This document shows, one piece after another, positions 53,401 through 59,229 of a DNA stretch of 64,000 nucleotides. Made by a program: the position numbers and the translations under genes. Under the pieces are notes generated by a model. The model saw only the letters and a program-made list of their open reading frames with translations, was not told the origin of the DNA and did no database searches. Each line of letters opens with the position of its first letter. Positions within the stretch are counted from its first letter, which is position 1. The DNA is from Actinokineospora alba (GTDB lineage: Bacteria; Actinomycetota; Actinomycetes; Mycobacteriales; Pseudonocardiaceae): positions 6,944,001 through 7,008,000 of the forward strand of contig NZ_SNXU01000001.1 of NCBI RefSeq assembly GCF_004362515.1, written 5' to 3'.

Positions 53401-55017
53401 CGCGGCGACCGGATGCTGTCCGAGCCGTCGACCGAGACCACCTCGGTGCCGTTGACCGACCCGGGCTGGCCGGGAGCGGCGAGCGCGGTCGACGAGCTGG
53501 AAGGCACCGACACGACGTCCGGCCAGGACGACATGGTCGGCGGCAGCGCGGCGGTCGGGTTCCGCGACGGCGGCGACGCCTTCGAGGGCAACGGTTCCGA
53601 CGACGTGCAGCTCGGCGACAACGGCACGCTGGTCCGCACCATGCAGGGCCAAGCCGGTGCCATGTCGGAGAAGGTCTACGCCGAGCGGTACGCCACGGGT
53701 CAGGTGCCCGCGGACGCGACGGTGTCGCGCACGCACGATCCTGAGCTGCCGGGTCCGTCGACCAGGTTCTGCACGACCGCCCAGGCGACGTGTGAACCGG
53801 TGGGCGCCTTCGGCAACGACACCATGTTCGGCAACGACGGCGACGACGGGATGTGGGGTCAGGACGGCGACGACACCATGACCGGGTCGGCGGACGACGA
53901 CGACATGTACGGCGAACTCGGCAACGACACCATGTTCGGCAACGACGGTCGGGACGCGATGCTCGGCGACCGCGGCGGTGTGGTCAACGAGTTCCTCAAC
54001 GCCGACGACGTGGCCGCCGACAGCTTCACGATCTCGATGAACTCGGTGCCGCAGGAGAACTACACCGGGTTCCGGGCGGGTGCGTACGACCGCAGGGTCG
54101 ACCTGCTCCACGATGTCGACGGCGACGTGTTCATCGGCGGTCCGAGCGACCCGGCCATGCCGCACAACGGCATCGCCGAAGGTGGCGACGACCGGATCCG
54201 CGGCGGCCTGGGTGACGACAACATCCACGCGGGCTTCGGCGACGACCTGGCCAACGGCGACAGCGGCGGCGACGAGGTCTTCGGCGGCGACGGCGCGGAC
54301 GTCCTGTGGGGCGGCAAGGGCTGCGACCCCGTGGTCAACGCCGCGACACCGGACTGCCTCGTGAACGGTGTGTTCAACGCCGATTCGCGTGGCACGAACG
54401 ACCGGTTCATCGACCACGTCTTCGGCGGCGTCGGCGGCACCTCGCAGGCGTCCCTGCAAGGAGCGGTCGGCTCGGACGTCCTCGACTTCAACCCGCGCGG
54501 CGCCTACCCGGGCAACTGCGCGGCGGGCCCCTGGCCCCAGACTCTCGGCTCCGGCGCGATCGACCCGTGCCGCTGGTTCGAGATGACGGAGAAGGTCAAC
54601 GACGACCCGAACAACCTGGTGACACTGGCCGACAACCAGCACCACCAGGGCACCGACTGGCAGTACGGCGGCTGGGACCGCGACGTCCTGCAGGGCGACG
54701 TGGCGGGCAACGGCCCGAACCCGGGCGACCGGCTGATGGACTGGTCGGGCGCGTACAACCTCTACACCCACTGCAACGCGGCCTATGGCGGGTACAACGA
54801 CGTCCGCCAGTTCAGCCCGGAGATGCAGAACTTCCTGCAGAAGATCGCATGGGGCACGGGTGCGGGCCAGACGGTGTCGGACGCGGTGACCCCGGGAACG
54901 TCGGCGTTCCGGGAACTGGCGCTGGTGTATCCGGCGGACTTGAAGGTGCACGGCAACGGCAAGGCCTACCCGACCACGCCGGGCCACTTCGATTCACCGG
55001 TCTCCTGCGTCGACTGA
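44443..55017 (+). CDS. Giant secreted calcium-binding RTX-type repeat protein
   Basis: 3,524 residues, the largest gene here. ATG 44443 opens a Sec signal (MLVTKKTRRSTG..., cleavage near ATA-QEA, residues 38-39). Residues about 40-2080 are soluble and beta-rich with recurring pieces: repeated LPxxAG and DLTADG-type strands, ALTSGQG and TKYRYGVVAT fibronectin-like parts. Residues about 2090-3300 hold dozens of GGxGxDxUx calcium-binding nonapeptides (GGSGDDSV, GGDGDDVI, GGPGDDYV). Five larger modules each pair VGGS with a following GDN (near 51953, 52260, 52645, 53008 and 53532). A Cys/Trp-containing C-terminal domain (about 3300-3524; DWQYGGWDRDVLQGDVAG, AYNLYTHCNAAYGG) ends it. RTX proteins of Gram-negatives use type I secretion; here export is by Sec. 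It is probably a matrix or adhesion protein folding on Ca2+ outside the cell. Confidence 0.88.
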   Translation: MLVTKKTRRSTGRRATAALTSVALALFGLFATPPVATAQEAHVTKLVNGISAFADFSKALKTVGKFGEALPVVGVSPGAALGLDDLIAETVHKPLKDKETFADLAGTYPLGGGRPGTLTVTTSDVAGVKRVDATLHLTTVADKQPISVASASPEVTVSTSGAVDVTFTLDATLHFAYDAPRDWFYVVKDGASPKFTVGAKGAFDPVELPTAGFGILGVDLNKAASHITVEANMTVSADDPDGDGRLALSPPTVGTGTAELATAGAAAGLFHIGLAAPAGKVDVALAFTAQPLAGTAVGGISGTVNVLWPDIATGSPTVSVTGPDLAQLTRFTTLSPRDLVEGLSHLASSIEAIQRAQWGDAAKPIGNVNLPFMRGTLADAVKASGVLASFVEANVFKPEEDKAKAGLPKFTSVQEMFKLLNVGPITVTGVAFHDTTKKLEFTLTMKQDAPTDPAQLNAQSALTSGQGSNVSYEANKLKHLNKGKDWAVDFFKGRIVSAGTSQGVVKSNTVDELTLEEAWIGGTPAPGAAYKITSPDPMIGQVSFGDLFSGKGLRDANALTAKATVKPSYEAKATLVLDLRDPIKGDACKPLDPDAAAGGCPFADKNPDGTTTLVSSLPRTPDRFLLRTGGDLLKADAPVDTAIDVNGSVGYLKVHLSGELKLSKKDGSANMLTVGLKKVGDADGDLPLSQVFPKLVDDLSTPAKEPENLLTIAVGGKASATVSLDVPGITDFFGGPVSVGITMPDITDPATVQFTGLDALDKAKAFDFDPNNPRAMFGQIIKALQVLNSSLKVVDGDGAVKSALTTPLPIVGKSLSDLLGSAETGGGPTVSYSNETFNGTTLGVITDTSREGATAFTDDLEGRAVLVGTQPMIVALADTGNKRLLLTQPWATAPAKGTAYTFRSPLEDAVDKLTAAPPDYLQDLVTVLNDALPEGSGISFAYKVVGTTPSIVLNVDMKRKVATSQPVRFSFTDNLGTGRSLVAAEGEATANLALTGSTKIGFVLPLAAGAGPADAAGLSVLPDSTVDLTADGGITGVVKSSIGPLSIALGNPAGPERAVAKAHYNAHLGYGPGGTTPVPLSDFVKNVSLTLNGDNKPVTCAGDPAAGTDLALCAVMPVYVSANNVNWNKLSAPSDSFIVRLPRTGNLADAFAFTPDLPGGVKRFDMPSNLAEEIAKALLDFSQFGDGMEKYLAMIEAALRLAAFDGKLPLVGDDIQQGADEFGKLRAKIQEAMKQIPGGGRVANTTELTNWVNNHLKPAVGDTLTVGFKCEAVLQPATSPTASAQGTKGTTKYRYGVVATAQGQDAPPALIEVLDGNATISDSNFNRLTWVKSQYATGYKIIRLADFNNPASWKVVAELGKDATSHDDKVVTPAGANYVPATTNPKLADCPDGAALQDITGATFTFDVCANKIVPGDPCTKELPGLSRPLDIGIPGLSLREAADPGKRTGVTANLAYRLHVKVGVDKASGFFVATQDATLPELGVKLSFTLPEAMKAQLAFLEVDVKQHPGGVTDLFTGTFFVDLHKKGGPSCVKGCPGTNDDRIALADLADLDAVTDVSLAAKVGIDWDFKVSADSALPGISGWFHLDWEWKLGQKPGEGTPNIAFKKVTLNAGDFLGSVLKPIAEKIALFTKPIQPVIDQLYAPIPVLSDLSRAVGGGDVNLVTIAKSFSTIAGGPDLEFVDRILQTIQLVNKLAQSGGDVEIGDFTVNGEAAKTTVNSPDNAASLISGSTPVPGDLASRIDLAGSGEDVLGADKAGGKAGFSFPVLSDPTKLFGLIMGQDVDLIKFDSGPLRLAFSYSQSFGPVYAPPPVLVNISGSASVEARFRAGFDTYGIRKAVEAVQAGRDIPVTILDSIYLETVDDAGKPLPVVTFRGELAAGAAVSVVLIEVGIKGGVALTISLSWADPNNDGKFRFFEFSKLALQNPMCLFNMDGRLSLFLKVYITLGFSPFSVSFDFTLADITLLDFSVKPNCTPPPPNLADPSGTTLLLNVGSRTSERGDAAWKDRTAEEKWTVTQLVNKDGSFRGFAVSALGFREEHLDPNLTKVSGNATGDTGKRIFVFQGDADKSEAGQDKAAEAKPFDKEVELTGGSGDDSVKTSIGKATINGGPGKDQITTGDVHSAFGGKGSVTVNGDGEDDTITVGGAGNTVNGGGGIDRIAVGLGENTVNGGDGDDVIGVGADSPLAANNPGKSQYVAQKNIIIGGHGSDRISGGSGGDVIYTGQKLGVPADDTGVDEPGHPDKTVVEGKIVDATNTVNTGTGSDTVFGSQGFDFVTGGSLLSQVDDIRGGGNKDVLTGGFGKDKVYGGPGDDYVIAEPSDVGAETSTGVFGPERSVNHRTLPANVAPQSKLLVGGYGNDHVIGGDGGAEMFGDKHANPCAPPSNDPESKPPAEPEDSQDGRDLMTGGAGVETAAAGGKADQVDLRSNADLGCGQRDDDVIAGGNDNDKLYGGHGKDTAYGDSGSDSVYGNDDDDSLYGGTQNDFIEGNNGSDHAFGGGGSDVVVGGTRKAGEPDSGGDHLYGDAENDLLIGDNGSGDAVAGTGGPFDLDGANAAAGGPDFIFGGDADDRGFGGLAHDEVSGGANNDYLEGNNADDVIHGDGGEDRVVGGSAEVASTVDNHKVGRPDVGDKLFGDGGPDLITGDNAVLSLVDGTQASPITLGRQFAKAHKVELLDLGYAPTAGTSGGDVINGGGDQDVISGQGGEDAIAGDDADDYAEGGPARDTISGNGGQDDLVGGSSTEEAPGVGQPDVGDLIHGNAEQDLALGDNGSLVRFGPPSRLTQERGMTGRAIVLLDLGLTPHADSSGGDEVFGDDGTDVLLGQGGPDRLQGNAHDDYVEGNQGVDWIEGDSGNDDLVGGSSTPLSGSGATTSGQQDAADALYGGPGDDIGIGDNGVVLRPAAGEVPTRATQRLATAGGNPITGRIIQRYDLDNGGVLNAPAGDRFGDDRVSGGSGVDVLWGQDGGDFLSGGGQADYLEGNGGNDMLRGDRMLSEPSTETTSVPLTDPGWPGAASAVDELEGTDTTSGQDDMVGGSAAVGFRDGGDAFEGNGSDDVQLGDNGTLVRTMQGQAGAMSEKVYAERYATGQVPADATVSRTHDPELPGPSTRFCTTAQATCEPVGAFGNDTMFGNDGDDGMWGQDGDDTMTGSADDDDMYGELGNDTMFGNDGRDAMLGDRGGVVNEFLNADDVAADSFTISMNSVPQENYTGFRAGAYDRRVDLLHDVDGDVFIGGPSDPAMPHNGIAEGGDDRIRGGLGDDNIHAGFGDDLANGDSGGDEVFGGDGADVLWGGKGCDPVVNAATPDCLVNGVFNADSRGTNDRFIDHVFGGVGGTSQASLQGAVGSDVLDFNPRGAYPGNCAAGPWPQTLGSGAIDPCRWFEMTEKVNDDPNNLVTLADNQHHQGTDWQYGGWDRDVLQGDVAGNGPNPGDRLMDWSGAYNLYTHCNAAYGGYNDVRQFSPEMQNFLQKIAWGTGAGQTVSDAVTPGTSAFRELALVYPADLKVHGNGKAYPTTPGHFDSPVSCVD

Positions 55018-55027
55018 CAACCGGAAC

Positions 55028-55064
55028 CACGAACCGCCCCACTCGCGAGGTGGGGCGGTTCGTG
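55028..55064. terminator. Strong bidirectional terminator
   Basis: Stem CACGAACCGCCCCA (55028-55041) with TGGGGCGGTTCGTG (55051-55064), followed by TTT. It lies between convergent genes 55017 and 55069. Confidence 0.85.
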
Positions 55065-55068
55065 TTTG

Positions 55069-55449
55069 TCAGGCCGTCGCCGACATGGACGTGTGGGGGT
55101 CGCCGACGACTTCAAGACGACTTCGCCGGATCCGGTCACGACCCCACTCGCCAAGCGGTAGCAGCGCCTCATTGAGCGCCGCGCCCGCGTCGGTCAGCGT
55201 GTACTCCACCTTCGGCGGCACTTCCGCGTAGACCGTGCGGTGGATGAGCTCGTCCTCTTCCATTTGGCGCAGATGCTGGGTCAGCATCTTCTCGCTGACG
55301 CCGGGCAGCGCGCGGCGCAGTTCGGCGAACCGGCGGACACCGTGGGAGTGCAGCTCCCACAGGATGAGGCCCTTCCACTTGCCGCTGACGACGTCGAGCG
55401 CGGCGTCGATGCCGCAGATGTACGGCCCGAGGCGGGGTGCTTTCGCCAT
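55069..55449 (-). CDS. HxlR-family winged-helix regulator
   Basis: The 126-residue MarR-related regulator has CGIDAALDVVSGKWKGLILW, FAELRRALPGVSEKMLTQHL (recognition helix region), and VPPKVEYTLTDAGAALNEAL. A conserved Cys (YICGID, about residue 15) is the redox or aldehyde-sensing Cys in several HxlR proteins. ATG 55449 has GGGGAGG 6 nt upstream. It is divergent from two imine-reductase-like genes with palindromes between them, so it is likely their repressor or activator. Confidence 0.93.
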   Translation of the reverse strand: MAKAPRLGPYICGIDAALDVVSGKWKGLILWELHSHGVRRFAELRRALPGVSEKMLTQHLRQMEEDELIHRTVYAEVPPKVEYTLTDAGAALNEALLPLGEWGRDRIRRSRLEVVGDPHTSMSATA

Positions 55450-55464
55450 CGGATCCTCCCCTTC

Positions 55465-55505
55465 ACTTACCAAAAGGTAAGTACCGCAGTAAATAGTGGG
55501 TACTT
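55465..55505. promoter_or_regulatory. HxlR operator region (two inverted repeats)
   Basis: ACTTACC-AAAA-GGTAAGT (55465-55482) is a perfect palindrome of the kind bound by HxlR proteins. AAGTACC at 55480-55486 pairs with GGTACTT at 55499-55505. The sites sit upstream of both divergent genes. Confidence 0.7.
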
Positions 55506-55530
55506 CCGTGATGGTACGCCGTCACACAAC

Positions 55531-56442
55531 ATGATCGGTGTGGCTGAAACCAACCGAAACCCGAACCCCCCGACCGATATCACCCTGCTCGGCCTCGGCG
55601 CGATGGGCGGCGCGCTGGCCGCCGCTTTGCTCGACGCCGGTCATTCCGTGACCGTCTGGAACCGCACCCCCGGCCGCGACACGGACCTGGTGGCCCGCGG
55701 AGCCCGTACCGCGGGCTCGGCCCGCGAGGCCGTGTCGGCGAGCCCGGTGGTCGTCGCCTGCCTGCTCAAGCACGACTCGGTGCACGAGACCCTCGACCCG
55801 GTCGTCGACGCCTTGCGCGGCCGGACGCTGGTCAACGTCACCACCACGACGCCGAACGAAGCCCGCGAACTCGCGTCCTGGGCGGCCGACCACGGCGTCG
55901 ACTACCTCGACGGCGCGATCATGGCCGTGCCCGCCATGATCAGCTCCCGCGCGGGTCAGATCTTCTACAGCGGCTCTCGGACGGCGTACGACGCGCTGCT
56001 GCCGATCATCGAGACCTGGGCCACGAGTGAGTTCCACGGCGAGGACGCCGGCCGGGCCTCGCTGGTGGACCTGGCGATGCTGTCGGGGATGTACCAGATG
56101 TTCGCCGGATTCCTGCATGGCGCCGCGATGGTCGGCTCGGTCGGGATGAGCGCGGCCGACTTCGCGGCCCGGCAGGCGCCGTTCCTGGCCGCCATGACCG
56201 GCGAACTCGCGGGCTTCGCCGACGTCGTCGACGGGGGCGACTACACCGTCCCCAATCAGCAGAGCCTCGACTTCTCCGACCTGTCGCACATCGTGCGGGC
56301 GAGCCAGGACCAAGGCGTCGATCCCGCTCCCATCGCCGCGGTTCAGGCGCTGATCGATAGGCAGGTCGCCGCAGGCCATGGCTCCGAAGGGTTTGCCCGG
56401 GTCTACGAGAGCCTGCGGGCCGGAGAGCTGGTGGGGCGATGA
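55531..56442 (+). CDS. NAD(P)-dependent oxidoreductase, imine reductase-like (1)
   Basis: The 303-residue two-domain enzyme has an N-terminal Rossmann fold (LLGLGAMGGALA, WNRTPGR, NADP-favouring) and a 6-phosphogluconate-dehydrogenase-like helical C-terminus. DLAMLSGMYQMFAGFLHGAA resembles the imine reductase family interface helix rather than true 6PGDH. ATG 55531 has no clear ribosome site and may be leaderless; GTG 55540 is an alternative. It overlaps the next, paralogous gene by 4 nt. Confidence 0.87.
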   Translation: MIGVAETNRNPNPPTDITLLGLGAMGGALAAALLDAGHSVTVWNRTPGRDTDLVARGARTAGSAREAVSASPVVVACLLKHDSVHETLDPVVDALRGRTLVNVTTTTPNEARELASWAADHGVDYLDGAIMAVPAMISSRAGQIFYSGSRTAYDALLPIIETWATSEFHGEDAGRASLVDLAMLSGMYQMFAGFLHGAAMVGSVGMSAADFAARQAPFLAAMTGELAGFADVVDGGDYTVPNQQSLDFSDLSHIVRASQDQGVDPAPIAAVQALIDRQVAAGHGSEGFARVYESLRAGELVGR

Positions 56443-57323
56443 GCGCGATTCCGGTCACCGTGATCGGGCTCGGCCCGATGGGCCAGGCCATGGTCCGCCT
56501 CCTGCTCGCCGCGGGCCACCCGGTCACGGTCTGGAACCGCACGCCGTCGCGTGCCGAAGGCGTCGTCGCCGACGGCGCCCGGCTGGCCGCCTCACCCGCC
56601 GACGCCGTGGCGGCGGGCGACCTGGTGATCTTGAGCCTGACCGACTACCAGGCGATGTGGGACATTCTCGGCGACGCGACGGCGGCCCTGGCCGGGCGGA
56701 CGCTGGTCAACCTCAGCTCCGACACCCCCGACAAGACGCGTGACGCGGCGGCGTGGGCGCGCTCGCACTCGGCGTCGTTCGTGGCAGGCGGCGTCATGGT
56801 GCCCCCGCACATGCTCGGCACCGACCTCGCCTATGTGTATTACAGCGGCGACGTGGCGGCATTCGACGCGCATCGCGCGACACTCGCCCACCTCGGTGAG
56901 CCGCGCTTCCTGGGCGACGATCCCGCTCGGGCCCAGCTGATGTACCAGGCCCATCTCGACGTCTTCCTGACCACGTTGTCGGGCTTCGTGCACGCGACCG
57001 CTCTCGTCGGCTCGGCGGGCATCACGGCTGAGGAGTTCCTGCCCGAGGTCATGCGGCTGTTCCACGCGATCCCCGACATGATCGCCGAGGACGGCGTCGC
57101 GGCGCTCGGAGCCCGGATCGACGCGGGCGAACACCCGGGCGAAGTGGGCAACAGCGTCATGATGGGTGCCACCGCCGACCACATCGAGGCGGCCAGCCGA
57201 TCCGCGGGCATCGACCTCACGCTGCCACGCGCCGTCCAAGCCCACTACCACCGCGCGATCAGTGATGGACATGGCGCCGAGGCGTGGACCCGGATCATCG
57301 ACGGTATCCGGGCCCCGCGATGA
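56439..57323 (+). CDS. NAD(P)-dependent oxidoreductase, imine reductase-like (2)
   Basis: This 294-residue paralogue of the previous gene has VIGLGPMGQAM, WNRTPSRAEGVVADG, and LSSDTPDKTRDAAAWARSHS at the domain junction. LMYQAHLDVFLTTLSGFVHA, the counterpart of the interface helix, follows. The two are about 35-40% alike by eye, so an obligate heterodimer or sequential reactions are possible. Imine, beta-hydroxyacid or polyol oxidation cannot be told apart. It is followed by an 18-bp hairpin. Confidence 0.87.
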   Translation: MSAIPVTVIGLGPMGQAMVRLLLAAGHPVTVWNRTPSRAEGVVADGARLAASPADAVAAGDLVILSLTDYQAMWDILGDATAALAGRTLVNLSSDTPDKTRDAAAWARSHSASFVAGGVMVPPHMLGTDLAYVYYSGDVAAFDAHRATLAHLGEPRFLGDDPARAQLMYQAHLDVFLTTLSGFVHATALVGSAGITAEEFLPEVMRLFHAIPDMIAEDGVAALGARIDAGEHPGEVGNSVMMGATADHIEAASRSAGIDLTLPRAVQAHYHRAISDGHGAEAWTRIIDGIRAPR

Positions 57324-57329
57324 ACCCAT

Positions 57330-57375
57330 GAGGTTTCCCCGCCGCGGTTGAACCGGGCCGCGGCGGGGAAACCTC
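57330..57375. terminator. 18-bp perfect hairpin directly before CDGSH gene
   Basis: Left arm 57330-57347 pairs perfectly with right arm 57358-57375 around a 10-nt loop. It ends the imine-reductase operon and lies 5 nt before the next ATG, so it may also set expression of the CDGSH gene. Confidence 0.8.
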
Positions 57376-57380
57376 TCCCA

Positions 57381-57566
57381 ATGGAAAGACGAGTCCGCAC
57401 CACCAGAGATGGCCCTGTCCTCATCGAAGGGCCGGTGGAACTCACCACAGAGGACGGCAGGACGGTCCACTCGGACCGCTTCGTCACCGCACTGTGCACC
57501 TGCCGCAGAAGCAGCATCTACCCGCTCTGCGACGCCAGCCACCGCAAGAAGGTCCGTGAGGTTTAA
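57381..57566 (+). CDS. CDGSH iron-sulfur domain protein
   Basis: The 61-residue protein has one CDGSH-type [2Fe-2S] site: Cys39-x-Cys41, then Cys50-Asp-x-x-His54 (CTCRRSSIYPLCDASH), giving three Cys and one His ligand. No membrane anchor is present, so it is a soluble electron or cluster carrier. ATG 57381 lies just after a strong hairpin with no ribosome site; a TTG at 57348 is in frame inside the hairpin loop. The methyltransferase gene starts 30 nt downstream. Confidence 0.9.
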   Translation: MERRVRTTRDGPVLIEGPVELTTEDGRTVHSDRFVTALCTCRRSSIYPLCDASHRKKVREV

Positions 57567-57596
57567 ACCCGTTGCGGCACAGGGTATTCGCCGCCC

Positions 57597-58256
57597 ATGC
57601 TGCTACTGCGACCGCCGGGCGTCTACCGGCCACAGTCCGACACCAGGCTGCTGCTGGACGCCTTCGAGGCGGCCGCGATCCCGCCCGGTGGCACCGTTCT
57701 CGACGTCGGCACCGGAACCGGCGCCATAGCCATAGCCGCCGCCAGAGCCGGGGCCAGACACGTCACCGCCGCCGACGTCAGCCTGAGAGCCGTGATCGCC
57801 GCCCGGCTCAACGCCAGACTCCGGCGCGCCCGCGTCTTCGTCGAACACGGCGATGCCCTGGACTTGGCCCTGGGCCGCAGATTCGACCTGATCCTCGCCA
57901 ATCCCCCCTATGTCCCCGCTTCCACCGCCCGACCCCGAGGCCGAGCCAGGGCCTGGGACGCGGGCCACAACGGCCGGGCCATCCTTGACCGCCTGTGCGC
58001 CCTGGCACCGGACCTGCTGGCACCGAACGGAACACTGCTGGTAGTCCACTCAGGACTCTGCGACGCCGACACCACCCTGCACCAGCTGCGCGGCGGCGGA
58101 CTCAAAGCCGCCATCGTCGCCCGTCAGGACGAACCGTTCGGCCCGGTGATGAACCAGCGGGTCGATCTGCTCGAAAGCCGGGGACTGATACCACCGGGCC
58201 GCAGGCACGAAGAACTCGTCGTCATCCGCGCCGACCGGGTCACCCAGCCGCGCTGA
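57597..58256 (+). CDS. HemK2/MTQ2-type N5-glutamine-like methyltransferase
   Basis: The 219-residue SAM enzyme has LDVGTGTGAIAIAAARAGAR as the cofactor loop, followed by ADVSLRAVIAARLNA. ILANPPYVP is the NPPY motif of amino-methylating enzymes (PrmC/HemK2). It lacks the PrmC N-terminal release-factor-binding domain, so it is closer to the eukaryotic/archaeal HemK2 size and may act on another protein or a small substrate. It ends tail-to-tail with, and overlaps by 17 nt, the diiron protein gene. Confidence 0.88.
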   Translation: MLLLRPPGVYRPQSDTRLLLDAFEAAAIPPGGTVLDVGTGTGAIAIAAARAGARHVTAADVSLRAVIAARLNARLRRARVFVEHGDALDLALGRRFDLILANPPYVPASTARPRGRARAWDAGHNGRAILDRLCALAPDLLAPNGTLLVVHSGLCDADTTLHQLRGGGLKAAIVARQDEPFGPVMNQRVDLLESRGLIPPGRRHEELVVIRADRVTQPR

Positions 58257-59229
58257 TCCGCTGGTCCACCAGCAGTGACGTCCGGTCCGCCTGCCACGAC
58301 GCCAGCAGGTGATCGGCCAGCCGGGCCTCCAGCAGCTCCGTGCCCTGAATGCCGAGCACCACCTCCGCCGCCAGTTCCGGTTCGTCATCCAGCAGCCCGC
58401 CGATGACGTCCTCCCGCATGACCTGCTCGTGGACCGCGTCGGCTTCCACGTGTTCGCTGAAGAAGAACCGGCAGGCGGGCCCGAACCCGAGCCGGTCGAC
58501 CGCCTTGACCAGCCTGCCCGCGCTGGGCGCGGTGGTGATCTCGGCGGCGGCGAAGTGGCCGACCAGGGCACCTCGGCGGGCGCGGTGCAGACCGAACAGC
58601 GACATCAGGTTGACGACGGCGATCGCGGGCGCGGGAACGAGGTCGAGGTAGTGCCAGTACCCGTTGTGCAGACCGGCGTCGGCGAGCAGGTCGGCGTAGA
58701 GCTGAGAGTGCATCCGCTCGGCCCGGCCGCCGCCGAACTCGTCGAACTCGACCGCCACGAGCGCGGCCTTCGCGCGGCCGCGCAGCCGGGGGATGACCCA
58801 CGCGTGCGGGTCGGCTTCCTTGAGGTGGTAGACGGAGCGGTGGATGAAGTACTCCCGCAGGTGCCACGCTTCGCCCCGGTCGCGCAGGAAGTGCGACACG
58901 CCGGACCCCGGCACGGTCTCGACCAGCAGCTTCTCCAGCTCACCGGACACATCGGACCCGCCCGCGACGTCCGCGCGCACGGCGTCGAGGAACACGCGCT
59001 CCATTGCGCCGCGCAGCCGGAGCAGCTCAGGCGACCACTCCAGGTCGCCCAGCCCTTCGGCGAAACCGCGGTAGTGCAACTCGTAGCAGAGGTGCAGCGC
59101 GAGAGTCAGGTCTTCGCCGTACGGGTCGGCGGTCACGGAGGTAGGCAGAGGCTGGTCGTCACCGAGGATGGCGGCGCGGACCGCCGCGGAGAGTTCACCG
59201 CGCGCGGCGGGCAGGGTCGGGCTCGTCAT
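58240..59229 (-). CDS. Haem-oxygenase-like diiron oxidase (iron-containing redox enzyme family)
   Basis: The 329-residue helical protein has carboxylate/His ligand motifs of the HDO fold: ELHYRGFAEG, EYFIHRSVYHLKEADPHAW, VEFDEFGGGRAERMHSQLYA, and FFFSEHVEADAVHEQVM. HDO enzymes such as UndA, SznF and BesC do O2-dependent decarboxylation, N-oxygenation or C-C cleavage on small carboxylates and amines. GGAGG lies 5 nt before ATG 59229, which shares a base with the upstream ligase stop, so the two are translationally coupled. Confidence 0.88.
   Translation of the reverse strand: MTSPTLPAARGELSAAVRAAILGDDQPLPTSVTADPYGEDLTLALHLCYELHYRGFAEGLGDLEWSPELLRLRGAMERVFLDAVRADVAGGSDVSGELEKLLVETVPGSGVSHFLRDRGEAWHLREYFIHRSVYHLKEADPHAWVIPRLRGRAKAALVAVEFDEFGGGRAERMHSQLYADLLADAGLHNGYWHYLDLVPAPAIAVVNLMSLFGLHRARRGALVGHFAAAEITTAPSAGRLVKAVDRLGFGPACRFFFSEHVEADAVHEQVMREDVIGGLLDDEPELAAEVVLGIQGTELLEARLADHLLASWQADRTSLLVDQRISAAG

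Noticed and set aside
50700..54300. Dense short DNA repeats resembling a satellite or CRISPR
   Set aside because: They encode GGxGxDxUx calcium-binding repeats in frame; spacing and degeneracy are those of protein repeats, not spacers.
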